A stretch of 64,000 nucleotides of DNA from Megasphaera sp. MJR8396C. Its GTDB lineage: Bacteria; Bacillota; Negativicutes; Veillonellales; Megasphaeraceae. Each line of letters opens with the position of its first letter. Positions within the stretch are counted from its first letter, which is position 1. The notes beneath the pieces are model-generated. The model was given only the letters and a program-made list of their open reading frames with translations, made no database searches and had not been told where the DNA came from. Location of the stretch: the NCBI RefSeq assembly GCF_001546855.1, contig NZ_KQ958153.1:51617-115616 (forward strand), in the 5' to 3' direction. Made by a program: the position numbers and the translations under genes. Shown here piece after piece: positions 44,619 to 52,606 of the stretch.

Positions 44619-45366
44619 TCGTTCCTTCGGCCAGCGGCCGTCACGACCGTATGACGGCCTTATCCTGGCCGTAAAAAAGACCAGCGCCAAGCAGCTGGTC
44701 CTCACCATTTTGACGCACCAGGAAGGGATTCTCCACGTCCTGGCCCGCCGCAGCACCCAGGGCAAGATGGGCTACGGCGCCTTGTCGCCCCTGGCGGAGA
44801 TTTCCTTCGACGTCTTTGAAAAGGACGGCGTCCACACCTTGACTGAATACGATTGCCGGGCCAATCGGCGCCTTCGCGACCTGACCTGGGACGGCTACGT
44901 CTATTCACAGATCTTCGTCGAAATGGTCCTATTCCTGACGGCGAGCGGCGAAAGAGATGAGGAACTGTACCGCTTGGTACGGCTTTACGGACGGGCCATC
45001 GAAATCAAGGACGTCCGCATCGTCACCCTCATCGCCGGCTGGCAGCTCCTGGCGCTGACCGGCTTTCTGCCCGAAACGGAAGAAGCCCGCGTCTTTTACC
45101 GCGGTCAGGGGTACTGCGGCCAGCCGGTCTACTACATCGACTACCAGCATAGGGACGACATGGCCGAACGGCAGCTCACGCCGGCCGTGCGCCAGACCTG
45201 GCAGACCCTCATCCGCTACCCTTGGGGGACGGATGAAAAAATAAACCTGAGGAGGGACGATCTTCGCTTTTTAGAAGCCCTGCTCTATAACTACGTCAAC
45301 CAGTGCAGCGAGCGGCAGATGAAGACGCCGAATCTGCTGCAAACCGGCCTGCCGCCGCAGCCGTAA
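44608..45366 (+). CDS. recO: RecO recombination mediator
   Basis: A 252-residue RecO, which loads RecA with RecR in recombinational repair. The N-terminal OB fold begins YDGLILAVKKTSAKQLVLTILT and passes into the helical domain. The Zn cysteines seen in many RecO proteins are mostly missing: one is in GQGYCGQPVYY and one near the end. The usual CxxC before the CGQ is not seen. ATG 44608 overlaps the CorC-type gene stop and has AAGGGG upstream. A strong terminator follows. Confidence 0.9.
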   Translation: MATSRSFGQRPSRPYDGLILAVKKTSAKQLVLTILTHQEGILHVLARRSTQGKMGYGALSPLAEISFDVFEKDGVHTLTEYDCRANRRLRDLTWDGYVYSQIFVEMVLFLTASGERDEELYRLVRLYGRAIEIKDVRIVTLIAGWQLLALTGFLPETEEARVFYRGQGYCGQPVYYIDYQHRDDMAERQLTPAVRQTWQTLIRYPWGTDEKINLRRDDLRFLEALLYNYVNQCSERQMKTPNLLQTGLPPQP

Positions 45367-45400
45367 AGAGTCCGAAACACGTATTTCGGACTCTTTTTTT
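45365..45400 (+). terminator. Terminator after recO
   Basis: AAAGAGTCCGAAA / TTTCGGACTCTTT with CACGTA-type loop and T7 tail. Confidence 0.93.
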
Positions 45401-45447
45401 GCCCGCTTCCGGAGAGGGGGGGCAAGGATAAGGCTGACGTACAGAAC

Positions 45448-45927
45448 TCATCCGAGACGGCCCTTATACCGCCAGTGGTGGAGGTCATCATGGAGGCTTT
45501 CGATGATGGCCTGCTGGGCCGCATCGGTATAGACCAATTGGGTGTGAGCCCCTTGTTTCCACATCGGTGCCGTCGGAATCTCGCCGCCGGTGATGTGGCG
45601 GGTCAGGAAGTTTTTTAGGCGTCGGATGAACCACTCGGGCAGGCGCTGGTGATATTTTCGATAGAGAATAAAGACTTGGATGCAGTCGGGCAGGATGCGA
45701 AAGTCTTCGACGACGGCGATTTTATTATACTCTTTCATGAGGGCCAAGGCCTTGGTGACGGCCTTTCCCGACCGCGACGGCTGCCAGACGAGGTGATCCT
45801 CGTCGGTTTCGATGGTTCCGAAGGGAGCTTTTCCCTTGCAGGCATAGATGGTGATCAGCTGGCCGCGGGGGACTGTCGAAAAAGGGGGCAGCCAGGAGGG
45901 AATCGGAGAAAATGCTTTTAGGGTCAT
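45448..45927 (-). CDS. REP-associated transposase-like protein lacking catalytic residues
   Basis: A 159-residue protein that aligns along its length with Y1-type REP-associated transposases (RayT). Blocks: LITIYACKGKAPFGTIE for the usual ITI-THNR-FG-I; SGKAV for GK-V; DFRILPDCIQVFILY for the catalytic Y-MPNHIHLI; FIRRLKNFLTRHI for the LKS-T helix; MWKQG and a final DLHHW for NP-KW. The HUH histidines are replaced (Cys82-Ile83-Gln84) and the nucleophilic Tyr position appears to be Ser144. The frame is intact with GGAGGTG before ATG 45927 and a promoter. It is therefore not a decaying fragment but probably a domesticated DNA- or RNA-binding protein. Confidence 0.75.
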   Translation of the reverse strand: MTLKAFSPIPSWLPPFSTVPRGQLITIYACKGKAPFGTIETDEDHLVWQPSRSGKAVTKALALMKEYNKIAVVEDFRILPDCIQVFILYRKYHQRLPEWFIRRLKNFLTRHITGGEIPTAPMWKQGAHTQLVYTDAAQQAIIESLHDDLHHWRYKGRLG

Positions 45928-45974
45928 GACGACACCTCCATAAGATGATTTGGATGACGGACTGTCATGTATCT

Positions 45975-46002
45975 ATTGTACACGTCCACTCTAAGAATAC
46001 AA
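45975..46002 (-). promoter_or_regulatory. Promoter of the RayT-like gene
   Basis: Minus strand: TTGTAT, 16 bases, TACAAT. Confidence 0.55.
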
Positions 46003-46039
46003 TTAACGGATTTGTCCTTTTGTTAAAACTGAATTAGAC

Positions 46040-46069
46040 CTTGTTTTTCCGACACAAGGTGGTATAATA
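46040..46069 (+). promoter_or_regulatory. MATE promoter with inverted repeat in the spacer
   Basis: Extended -10 TGGTATAAT (46061-46069), -35 TTGTTT at 16 bases. CCTTGT, nine bases, ACAAGG (46040-46060) spans -35 and spacer and could be a repressor site. Confidence 0.6.
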
Positions 46070-46117
46070 AAACTATTTCACTATAGGTTCTGTGTACTGC
46101 AAAGAGAGGATGATTCG

Positions 46118-47455
46118 ATGGTTCGCAGTATGACTTCGGGCAATCCGATCAGCCTGATCCTGGCCTTTACGGTGCCCTTGCTGATCGGCAACGTCTTCCA
46201 GCAATTTTATAATATTGCCGACATCATCATCGTCGGCCGGACGATCGGCGTCAATGCCTTAGCCGCTGTCGGCGCCGTCGCCCCTGTCTATATGTCCGTT
46301 TTTGGCGTGACCATCGGTCTGTCGGCGGGCTTTTCGGTCATCGTCGGCCAGCGTTTTGGCGCCAAAGACATGGAAGGCCTGCGCCGTTCCGTGGCGACGT
46401 CGACGATATTGGCCTTTGCCATTACCCTTTTGGTTACGGCCGTCGTCAGCCTTTCTATGCCCCTCATCCTGAGGGTCATGAATATATCCGGTATCCTCTA
46501 CGACGATGCCTACCACTACATGATCATCATCGTGTTAGGGCTGGTCGCCATGATGGCCTACAATCTCTTGTCCAGCATCTGCCGGGCCTTGGGCGACAGC
46601 CGGACGCCGCTTTATTTCCTCATCGTATCGTCCCTCCTGAACATCGCTCTGGCCCTGTTGTTCATCGTCGTCTTTGGCTGGGGCGTGCCGGGGTCGGCCA
46701 TTGCCTTGGTCATCGCCCAGGGCGTATCGGCGGTCATGTGCTTTGCCTTTATGCGCAAGCGTTTTCCCATGCTGCGCCTGACCCGCAGCGATTGGCAGTT
46801 TGACCGGGCCTTTGCCTGGCAGCACCTGCGCCTGGGCCTTCCCATGGCCGTTCAATTCCTCATCATTTCCATGGGCATTTTGATCCTCCAATCGGTCTGC
46901 AATACCTTTGGGCCGGAAACGATTGCCGGCTTCGTATCGGCGACGAAAATCGAACAGCTGGCCCTGCAGCCCATGATTTCCTTCGGCATCGCCATGGCCG
47001 TCTATTCGGCCCAGAACTACGGTGCCGGAAAGTATGACCGCATCCGCCAGGGCGTCCGCCAATGTTCGATGGTCTCTCTGGCCTTTTGTGCCGCCGCTGC
47101 CGTGGCCATGTACTTTTTCGGCTGCAACGTCATCTCCTTGTTCACGACCGTTCACGATGACCTGCTCATGGAACAGGCCCTCTTGTATTTGAAGATGTCC
47201 GTTCCTTTCTATATCTTTTTGGGTCAAATTTTTGTCTACCGCAACGCCCTTCAGGGGATCGGCATCGCCAGCGTGCCCCTCATCAGCAGCCTCTTGGAAC
47301 TGGGCGGCCGCAGTGTATCGGCCCTGGTCCTGGCGGCCATGTGGGGCTACTTCGGCATCTGCTGCGCCAGCCCCATTTGCTGGGTCATGGCGGCCTTGTT
47401 TACCGGCGGATCCTATCATTGGGTCATGCACACCATGAAGGCCAAGGGGCGCTAG
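46118..47455 (+). CDS. MATE-family efflux transporter
   Basis: A 445-residue inner-membrane sodium- or proton-coupled multidrug exporter with 12 predicted helices. Family features are the N-terminal PISLILAFTVPLLIGNVFQQFYNIADIIIVGR and the duplicated second half starting LRLGLPMAVQFLIISMG. AAGAGAGG precedes ATG 46118. It is a single-gene unit with its own promoter and an operator-like inverted repeat. Substrates unknown. Confidence 0.94.
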   Translation: MVRSMTSGNPISLILAFTVPLLIGNVFQQFYNIADIIIVGRTIGVNALAAVGAVAPVYMSVFGVTIGLSAGFSVIVGQRFGAKDMEGLRRSVATSTILAFAITLLVTAVVSLSMPLILRVMNISGILYDDAYHYMIIIVLGLVAMMAYNLLSSICRALGDSRTPLYFLIVSSLLNIALALLFIVVFGWGVPGSAIALVIAQGVSAVMCFAFMRKRFPMLRLTRSDWQFDRAFAWQHLRLGLPMAVQFLIISMGILILQSVCNTFGPETIAGFVSATKIEQLALQPMISFGIAMAVYSAQNYGAGKYDRIRQGVRQCSMVSLAFCAAAAVAMYFFGCNVISLFTTVHDDLLMEQALLYLKMSVPFYIFLGQIFVYRNALQGIGIASVPLISSLLELGGRSVSALVLAAMWGYFGICCASPICWVMAALFTGGSYHWVMHTMKAKGR

Positions 47456-47478
47456 CCGCCTTTTAGAACGGCCTTTTT
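47455..47478 (+). terminator. Weak terminator after the MATE gene
   Basis: GCCG, ten-base loop, CGGC and CTTTTT. The stem includes the last base of the stop codon. Confidence 0.45.
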
Positions 47479-47483
47479 CAGAT

Positions 47484-47520
47484 AAAAAAATCCCGTCTCC
47501 TTTTTTCTGGGAGGCGGGAT
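47484..47520 (-). terminator. Terminator of the HxlR gene
   Basis: On the minus strand ATCCCGCCTCCC pairs with GGAGACGGGAT around an AGAAAAAA loop, followed by T7. Confidence 0.85.
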
Positions 47521-47529
47521 GCTTGGCGT

Positions 47530-47862
47530 TTAGAGATGTTTTTCACCCCAGTGCTTCAATTCCAGTAGGATGGGGATCATGGAGTGGGCCTTTTCGGTCA
47601 GGGAATACTCGACGCGGACCGGCATTTCCCGGTACTGTCGGCGCTCGATGAGACCGTCTTCTTCCATTTCTTTTAAGGATTGGGCCAGCATCGTATTGGT
47701 GATGCCGTAGACGGCCCGGCGCAGTTCGCCGTAGCGCATGACGCCCTTGTCGTCGATGACGCAGAGCAAGAGGATTTTCCACTTGCCGCCGATGATATTT
47801 AAGACCTTTTTCAGGCCGCAGCCTTGGCCGGCTATATTTTCACAGATCGATTCATGGTTCAT
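47530..47862 (-). CDS. HxlR-family transcription regulator
   Basis: A 110-residue winged-helix regulator of the HxlR/YodB/HypR group. The core GGKWKILLLCVIDDKGVMRYGELRRAVYGIT and the wing YSLTEK are typical. Cys7 and Cys15 lie in the N-terminal arm; related YodB and HypR sense electrophiles or disulfide stress through N-terminal cysteines, so redox sensing is plausible. It is divergent from trxA-trxB with only 136 bases between the starts, which makes the thioredoxin genes the obvious target. Confidence 0.9.
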   Translation of the reverse strand: MNHESICENIAGQGCGLKKVLNIIGGKWKILLLCVIDDKGVMRYGELRRAVYGITNTMLAQSLKEMEEDGLIERRQYREMPVRVEYSLTEKAHSMIPILLELKHWGEKHL

Positions 47863-47916
47863 GGTTAGTCATCCTTCCGTAGTCCGTTTTTTCGTACTAC
47901 CTCCAAAAAAACTTCG

Positions 47917-47947
47917 TACTTGATAAGTTTTACATACCATGTATAAT
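47917..47947 (+). promoter_or_regulatory. trxA promoter with HxlR-type operator candidates
   Basis: TTGATA, 16 bases, TATAAT (47920-47947). Two dyads overlap it: TACT-TGATA-AGT around the -35, resembling the TACT-N-AGTA pattern of YodB sites, and TACAT-ACC-ATGTA between the boxes. Confidence 0.55.
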
Positions 47948-47998
47948 ATACGTATCAAAAGAAAAAATCAAGTCATTTACAGAAAGGTGGTCTTCCTC

Positions 47999-48316
47999 AT
48001 GGAATACAAATTCACATCTGATAATTTTCAACAAGAAGTCTTAGAAAGCAAAGAACCGGTCATGATCGACTTTTATGCCGACTGGTGCGGCCCGTGCCAG
48101 ATGATGGGTCCTGTCGTCGCTAACTTTGCTGAAGAATATGCCGGCAAAATCAAAATCGGCAAGGTCAACACCGATGCTGAACCGCAGTTGGCCAAGGATT
48201 ACCAGGTCATGAGCATTCCGAACTTCGTCTTCATCAAAGACGGTAAAGTCGTCGACCAGGCCATCGGTGCCGTATCGGCCGATGCCTTGAAAGAAAAGCT
48301 CGACGCACTCCTCTAA
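47999..48316 (+). CDS. trxA: Thioredoxin
   Basis: A 105-residue thioredoxin, a general cytoplasmic disulfide reductant. The active site is Trp29-Cys30-Gly-Pro-Cys33, with the conserved cis-Pro in SIPNFVFIKDG. AAAGGTGG precedes the ATG. trxB follows after 24 bases, so reductant and reductase are made together. Probably under control of the divergent HxlR regulator. Confidence 0.98.
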   Translation: MEYKFTSDNFQQEVLESKEPVMIDFYADWCGPCQMMGPVVANFAEEYAGKIKIGKVNTDAEPQLAKDYQVMSIPNFVFIKDGKVVDQAIGAVSADALKEKLDALL

Positions 48317-48340
48317 GTTGTTATGAAAGAAGGGAACGCC

Positions 48341-49270
48341 ATGATTTATGATGTATTGATTCTCGGTGCCGGCCCGGCGGGCCTTGCGGCGGCCATCTAT
48401 GCCGGCCGCAACAATCAGTCGGTCCTGCTCATCGAAAAGGGCCAGGACGGCGGTCAGATTTCGCTCACGGCAGATCTTGAAAACTATCCCGGGCAGATGC
48501 TGGAAGGGGAAAGCGGCATGTCCCTTTCCATGCGCATGGCTCAGCAGGCGAAGAACTTCGGCGTAAAGAGGGCCCTCGATTCGATCGTCGAAGCCCGGCT
48601 TTCCGGTGACGTCAAGGAACTGGTAGGCAGATCCGATACCTACCGCGGCCGTACGGTCATCATCGCCTCCGGTGCCAACCATCGCCCCTTGGGAATTCCC
48701 AGTGAACCCAAGCTGATCGGTCATGGCATTTCCTACTGCGCTACTTGTGATGCCGGCTTTTTCCGCGGCCTCAATGTCTACGTCGCCGGCGGCGGCGACA
48801 GTGCCATTCAGGAAGCCATCTTCCTGACCCGCTTTGCCCGTAAGGTCACTGTCGTCCATCGCCGCGATGCCCTGCGTGCCGTTCCAGCCTTGCAGGAACA
48901 GGCCTTTGCTAATGAAAAGCTGGACTTTATGTGGGATTCCGTCATCGACGATGCCGGCGGCGACGGCAAGCTCCAGTGGCTTTCGGTCCGCAACGTCAAG
49001 ACCGGCGAAACGACGAAGATCGAAGCGCCGGCCGAAGACGGCTTCATGGGCCTCTTTGTCTTCTTGGGCATCGTGCCGTCGACAGATATGTTTGCCGACG
49101 TCCTGACCCTGAAAGACGGTTACATCGTAACCGACGAACAGATGCATACCAACCTTTCCGGCGTCTTTGCAGCCGGTGACATCCGTCATAAATCGCTGCG
49201 GCAGGTCGTGACGGCTGCCGCCGACGGCGCCATTGCCGCCATGGAAGCCTACCATTACTTGAACCACTAA
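48341..49270 (+). CDS. trxB: Thioredoxin reductase
   Basis: A 309-residue flavoprotein reductase. FAD motif GAGPAGLAAAIYAGR at the start, redox-active Cys133-Ala-Thr-Cys136, the second nucleotide-binding fold at VAGGGDSAIQEA and the C-terminal AAGDIRHKSLRQVVTAAADGAIAA. The second fold has VHRRDALRA, the basic pattern usual for NADPH. ATG 48341 is used rather than the upstream ATG 48323, since AAGAAGGGA serves the later codon. Strong terminator follows. Confidence 0.97.
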   Translation: MIYDVLILGAGPAGLAAAIYAGRNNQSVLLIEKGQDGGQISLTADLENYPGQMLEGESGMSLSMRMAQQAKNFGVKRALDSIVEARLSGDVKELVGRSDTYRGRTVIIASGANHRPLGIPSEPKLIGHGISYCATCDAGFFRGLNVYVAGGGDSAIQEAIFLTRFARKVTVVHRRDALRAVPALQEQAFANEKLDFMWDSVIDDAGGDGKLQWLSVRNVKTGETTKIEAPAEDGFMGLFVFLGIVPSTDMFADVLTLKDGYIVTDEQMHTNLSGVFAAGDIRHKSLRQVVTAAADGAIAAMEAYHYLNH

Positions 49271-49271
49271 T

Positions 49272-49314
49272 AAAAACGGTACCTTGACAGTCCCTCTGTC
49301 AGGTACCGTTTTTT
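49272..49314 (+). terminator. Terminator after trxB
   Basis: AAAAACGGTACCTGACAG-type stem: AACGGTACCTTGACAG pairs with CTGTCAGGTACCGTT, TCCCT loop, T6 tail. Confidence 0.93.
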
Positions 49315-49354
49315 GCAGTTGGGCAAGGCGTGCTTACTTTTCATTAAGGTATAT

Positions 49355-49387
49355 AAAAAAGGAACTCTTTTCAGAGTTCCTTTTTTT
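49355..49387 (-). terminator. Terminator of the siroheme reductase gene
   Basis: GGAACTCT / AGAGTTCC with flanking A and T tracts on either side; it serves the minus gene and could also stop + transcription. Confidence 0.88.
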
Positions 49388-49392
49388 GCGTA

Positions 49393-50955
49393 TTATTCGA
49401 AAGATTCGATCAAGGCCATAAGATCCTGCTGATGGCTGGGATACCATTCATCATAAGGCTGGCCCGCTTTGAGGAGGACTTCATTTAAGGCCAGGAAGAA
49501 GGCCGGAATGTTTTTCGAGGTAATCGTTCCGATCTGTTCGGCGACGACGCCCTTGCCTAAGGCGTAGCTGCCGCCGGCATAGACGTTGAAGGCCGGTTCC
49601 ATGGCGCCGTTTACTTTCTTAGCCGCACCGCGAAAACCGAGGGCAGCCGTCTGCTGGACGGCACAGTTTGACGGGCAGCCCGAGAAGTGGCACTTGGGCA
49701 GGAAATGGCTGTCGACGCCGCGGTCTTTCAAGGTCTTTGCGACTTCGGCCAGCATGCCGTGAGAGTCGCGGAGGCCTTGCTGGCAGACGGTGGCACCGAT
49801 GCAGCTGACCGAGTGTTCAAAGGCCGTCGTTGCCGTATCGTCGGCGGTCAGGGCGGCAACCTTGCGGGCTTCGTCGGCCGTAAGGTTGATGATGTATGCC
49901 GTTTCATCGGCGTTGAGGCGGATTTCGGCGCCTTCCATCGTCGACAGCAGGCCTAAGAGGTCTTTAAAGACCGATACCTTCGGCGTCCCGCCTAAGGGCT
50001 TGTATTCGACGTGGTAGAGGCCTTCTTGTTTCTGCTTGCGGATGCGGAAATCGGAAAGGACCGTATCGTCGGCGCCGCTCTTGGTAAGGGCCGGTTCTTC
50101 TTCGAGGGAGAACTCGGGAATCCCTTCTTGACGGGCTTTTTCGACGGCGTCGCGGACGGCTTTGCGGAAGGCGTCTTCGCCGAGCTGGTCGAGGATGAAC
50201 CGCGACCGGTTCTTGGCCCGGTGTTCGTAGTCGCCGTACTTCATGTAGACGTCGCGGCCGTAGCCTAAGATGTAATAGGGGATGTCCATGGGATCGATGC
50301 CTTCGTCGATGAGGATGCCGAAGCGCGAGCCGTTGACGCCGAAGCCGCCGCCGGCATAGACGTCAAAGGTGTGATCGGGACGGGCGACGAAGCCTAAATC
50401 CTTGAAGGTCGCGTGGCCTTCGTTGTCGCGGCCGCTGGAAAAGCTGATTTTGTACTTGCGCGGCAGGTTGAATTTGGGAATGAGGTTGATGACGAAGCTG
50501 GCCGCAGCCTTAATGTAAGGCGTCATATTGAAGTATTCGCCGGGGGCGATGCCGTGGAGGGGGCTGGCCGTGATGTTGCGCGGATTGTCACCGCCGCCGC
50601 CGGCGCAGTAGATGCCGTGGTCGAAACAGTCCTGATAGAGGTCGAGGACCGATTGTTCGTCAAGATGATGGATCTGCAGGGCTTCGCCGGTCGTGAAATG
50701 GACGAGGTCGACGTTATATTTTTCGAGGGCTTCTTTTAAGAAGGCGATGTGGGCCTGACCGATGGCGCCGCCAGAGAAGCGGAGGCGCAGCATGCTGCTG
50801 TTGGCGCCCCGTTCGCCGTAACTGCCGAATTTACCGGAGGTACCTTTATATTTGCCGGGCGGCAGTTCTTTCGCGTAAAAAGCTTTGGTCGCTTCGACGA
50901 ATTGGGGGAAGCGGCTGCGTAATTCTTCCTTAGTTTCTGCTGTAATCTGAGTCAT
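49393..50955 (-). CDS. Siroheme-dependent nitrite/sulfite reductase family protein
   Basis: A 520-residue protein with the duplicated ferredoxin-like and siroheme/[4Fe-4S] domain layout of assimilatory sulfite and ferredoxin-nitrite reductases. The cluster cysteines are Cys385-x5-Cys391 (CIGATVCQQG) and Cys427-x3-Cys431 (CPSNC). The first half contains the GKFGSYGERG and SGRDNEGHATFKDLG regions. Six-electron reduction of nitrite or sulfite is expected, but substrate cannot be told from sequence. It stands alone, with no electron-donor subunit or siroheme biosynthesis gene adjacent. ATG 50955 has AGGGGTGG upstream. Confidence 0.9.
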   Translation of the reverse strand: MTQITAETKEELRSRFPQFVEATKAFYAKELPPGKYKGTSGKFGSYGERGANSSMLRLRFSGGAIGQAHIAFLKEALEKYNVDLVHFTTGEALQIHHLDEQSVLDLYQDCFDHGIYCAGGGGDNPRNITASPLHGIAPGEYFNMTPYIKAAASFVINLIPKFNLPRKYKISFSSGRDNEGHATFKDLGFVARPDHTFDVYAGGGFGVNGSRFGILIDEGIDPMDIPYYILGYGRDVYMKYGDYEHRAKNRSRFILDQLGEDAFRKAVRDAVEKARQEGIPEFSLEEEPALTKSGADDTVLSDFRIRKQKQEGLYHVEYKPLGGTPKVSVFKDLLGLLSTMEGAEIRLNADETAYIINLTADEARKVAALTADDTATTAFEHSVSCIGATVCQQGLRDSHGMLAEVAKTLKDRGVDSHFLPKCHFSGCPSNCAVQQTAALGFRGAAKKVNGAMEPAFNVYAGGSYALGKGVVAEQIGTITSKNIPAFFLALNEVLLKAGQPYDEWYPSHQQDLMALIESFE

Positions 50956-51004
50956 GTATTACCACCCCTTATAAAACAATAGCGTTTTAATAGATTTTTG
51001 TCTT

Positions 51005-51033
51005 ATTATAACAGACTTTACGAGTCGGGGCAA
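51005..51033 (-). promoter_or_regulatory. Promoter of the siroheme reductase gene
   Basis: Minus strand: TTGCCC, 17 bases, TATAAT with a TGT extension. Confidence 0.55.
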
Positions 51034-51064
51034 AAAGAGAATTGCCGGAAAAATTGCATTTTCT

Positions 51065-51093
51065 TTCAAATTTGTTTAACCTATAGGTATAAA
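51065..51093 (+). promoter_or_regulatory. Kinase-regulator promoter with TTCAAA/TTTAAC repeat
   Basis: TTCAAATTTGTTTAAC at 51065-51080 followed by TATAAA at 51088-51093. The same element recurs before the glycosyltransferase at 53335, suggesting autoregulation. Confidence 0.55.
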
Positions 51094-51132
51094 CTAGAAA
51101 AATTCAATCTTATATAAAAATAGGTGATGGGT

Positions 51133-52605
51133 ATGCAATTACGCGACTGGCCGCTGCGCAAACGGCTGCTGTTTTCTAACTTTATCATGATCTTTATTCC
51201 CGTCTTATTTACGGGAATCGTCAGCATCGCTATCTTTTTGGGACTCCAATTCGGCAATATCAACCGGGCCGGCGTCATTTCCTTCATTTGGCCTGAGAGC
51301 GGGCAGAACATGTCGATCCAGTTTGAACTGAGCCGCCTCCGCGTCCGGGCCGACCGCTATGACGGAGATTTGGCGCCCTTGCTGCAGGCTGCCGATCATT
51401 TAGAGGATCAGGGCCTCAATGTGTCCATCTGGCGGGACGGCAAGCAGCTCTACGATACGGCCGGCATCGACAGCAACTACCTGCATCAGCTGGTGACCGA
51501 CGGGGAACCTCAGGGGCACGCCGACTTCTCTTGGACCGGGAAGGGCCTGCGCTTTTATTACGTCTCGCCCCATACTGACGTTCACCTGGCCGTGGCCGGC
51601 GCCGTACCCTTGTACCCCGAGTCGGAATACATCGACTTGTCCTCGAAAGACGTGTTGAAGCTGGCCTTCTACGTCCTGGCCGTCTTGGCCGTGTTGCTGA
51701 CCGTTGCCGTCGGCTTTGCCTTGTCGCGCTGGATGGCCCGCCAGATCGTCGAACCCGTCGAACGGATGCGGGACATGGCCGATGCCATCAGCCAGGGTGA
51801 TTTGGACCACCCGGTGCCCATCTTGTCCCGCGATGAAATCGGCGATACCTGCCAGTCCTTTGAACAGATGCGGCTCCAACTGCGGGCCGCCCGGGATACG
51901 CGGGAAAAATTCGATCAGAACCGCAAGGAACTGCTGGCGGGCATCTCTCACGACTTATCGACGCCGCTTACGAAAATCGAAGGCTACGCCAGCGGTCTTG
52001 TCGACGGCATTGCCAATACGCCAGAAAAGCAGCGCCATTATGTGGCCATGATCCGGGATACGTCGCGCCACATGGCCGAATTGGTCCAGACCTTGTTCCT
52101 CTTTTCAAAGCTCGATCTGGGGCAGATTCCCTTCCACTGGGAAGCCGTCGATATCAAGGCCTACGTTGCCGATTACGTCGGGGAACAGGCGCCGCTCTAC
52201 GAATCTCAGGGACTGGCAGTCCGTTTTGTGTCGGCTGTCGATCAGGCTGTCGTGCGCCTGGACCGGATCCAATTCCAACGGGTCCTTGAAAATATCCTCG
52301 GCAACAGCCTGAAATATAAGGATCAGGAGAAGGGCCAAATGACGGTCCGTCTCGACGGGGACGGGGACGGGTATCTCCTGACCTTTGCCGACGACGGCCG
52401 CGGCGTCGACGACGCCGATTTGGCGAAAATATTTGAAAGTTTTTATCGGACCGATAAGGCTCGCAGCAATTCTGCCAAAGGCAGCGGCCTGGGACTGTCC
52501 GTGGTCCAGCAGATTATTTTGGCCATGGGCGGCACCATTTGGGCCCGCCAGACAGAGCCTAAGGGACTGACCATTTGCATTCGATTACCGAAAGGGGAGG
52601 CATAA
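51133..52605 (+). CDS. Sensor histidine kinase
   Basis: A 490-residue inner-membrane kinase. TM1 at about 15-40, an extracytoplasmic sensor region (about 40-170), TM2 at about 178-200, HAMP (about 200-255, IVEPVERMRDMADAI), dimerisation box with His273 in GISHDLSTPLTKIEGY, and a catalytic ATPase domain with N, G1 (DDGRGV) and G2 (GSGLGLSVV) boxes. ATG 51133 suits the AGGTGA site. The regulator gene begins one base after its stop; kinase-first order is less common than regulator-first. The signal is unknown. Confidence 0.93.
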   Translation: MQLRDWPLRKRLLFSNFIMIFIPVLFTGIVSIAIFLGLQFGNINRAGVISFIWPESGQNMSIQFELSRLRVRADRYDGDLAPLLQAADHLEDQGLNVSIWRDGKQLYDTAGIDSNYLHQLVTDGEPQGHADFSWTGKGLRFYYVSPHTDVHLAVAGAVPLYPESEYIDLSSKDVLKLAFYVLAVLAVLLTVAVGFALSRWMARQIVEPVERMRDMADAISQGDLDHPVPILSRDEIGDTCQSFEQMRLQLRAARDTREKFDQNRKELLAGISHDLSTPLTKIEGYASGLVDGIANTPEKQRHYVAMIRDTSRHMAELVQTLFLFSKLDLGQIPFHWEAVDIKAYVADYVGEQAPLYESQGLAVRFVSAVDQAVVRLDRIQFQRVLENILGNSLKYKDQEKGQMTVRLDGDGDGYLLTFADDGRGVDDADLAKIFESFYRTDKARSNSAKGSGLGLSVVQQIILAMGGTIWARQTEPKGLTICIRLPKGEA

Positions 52606-52606
52606 G

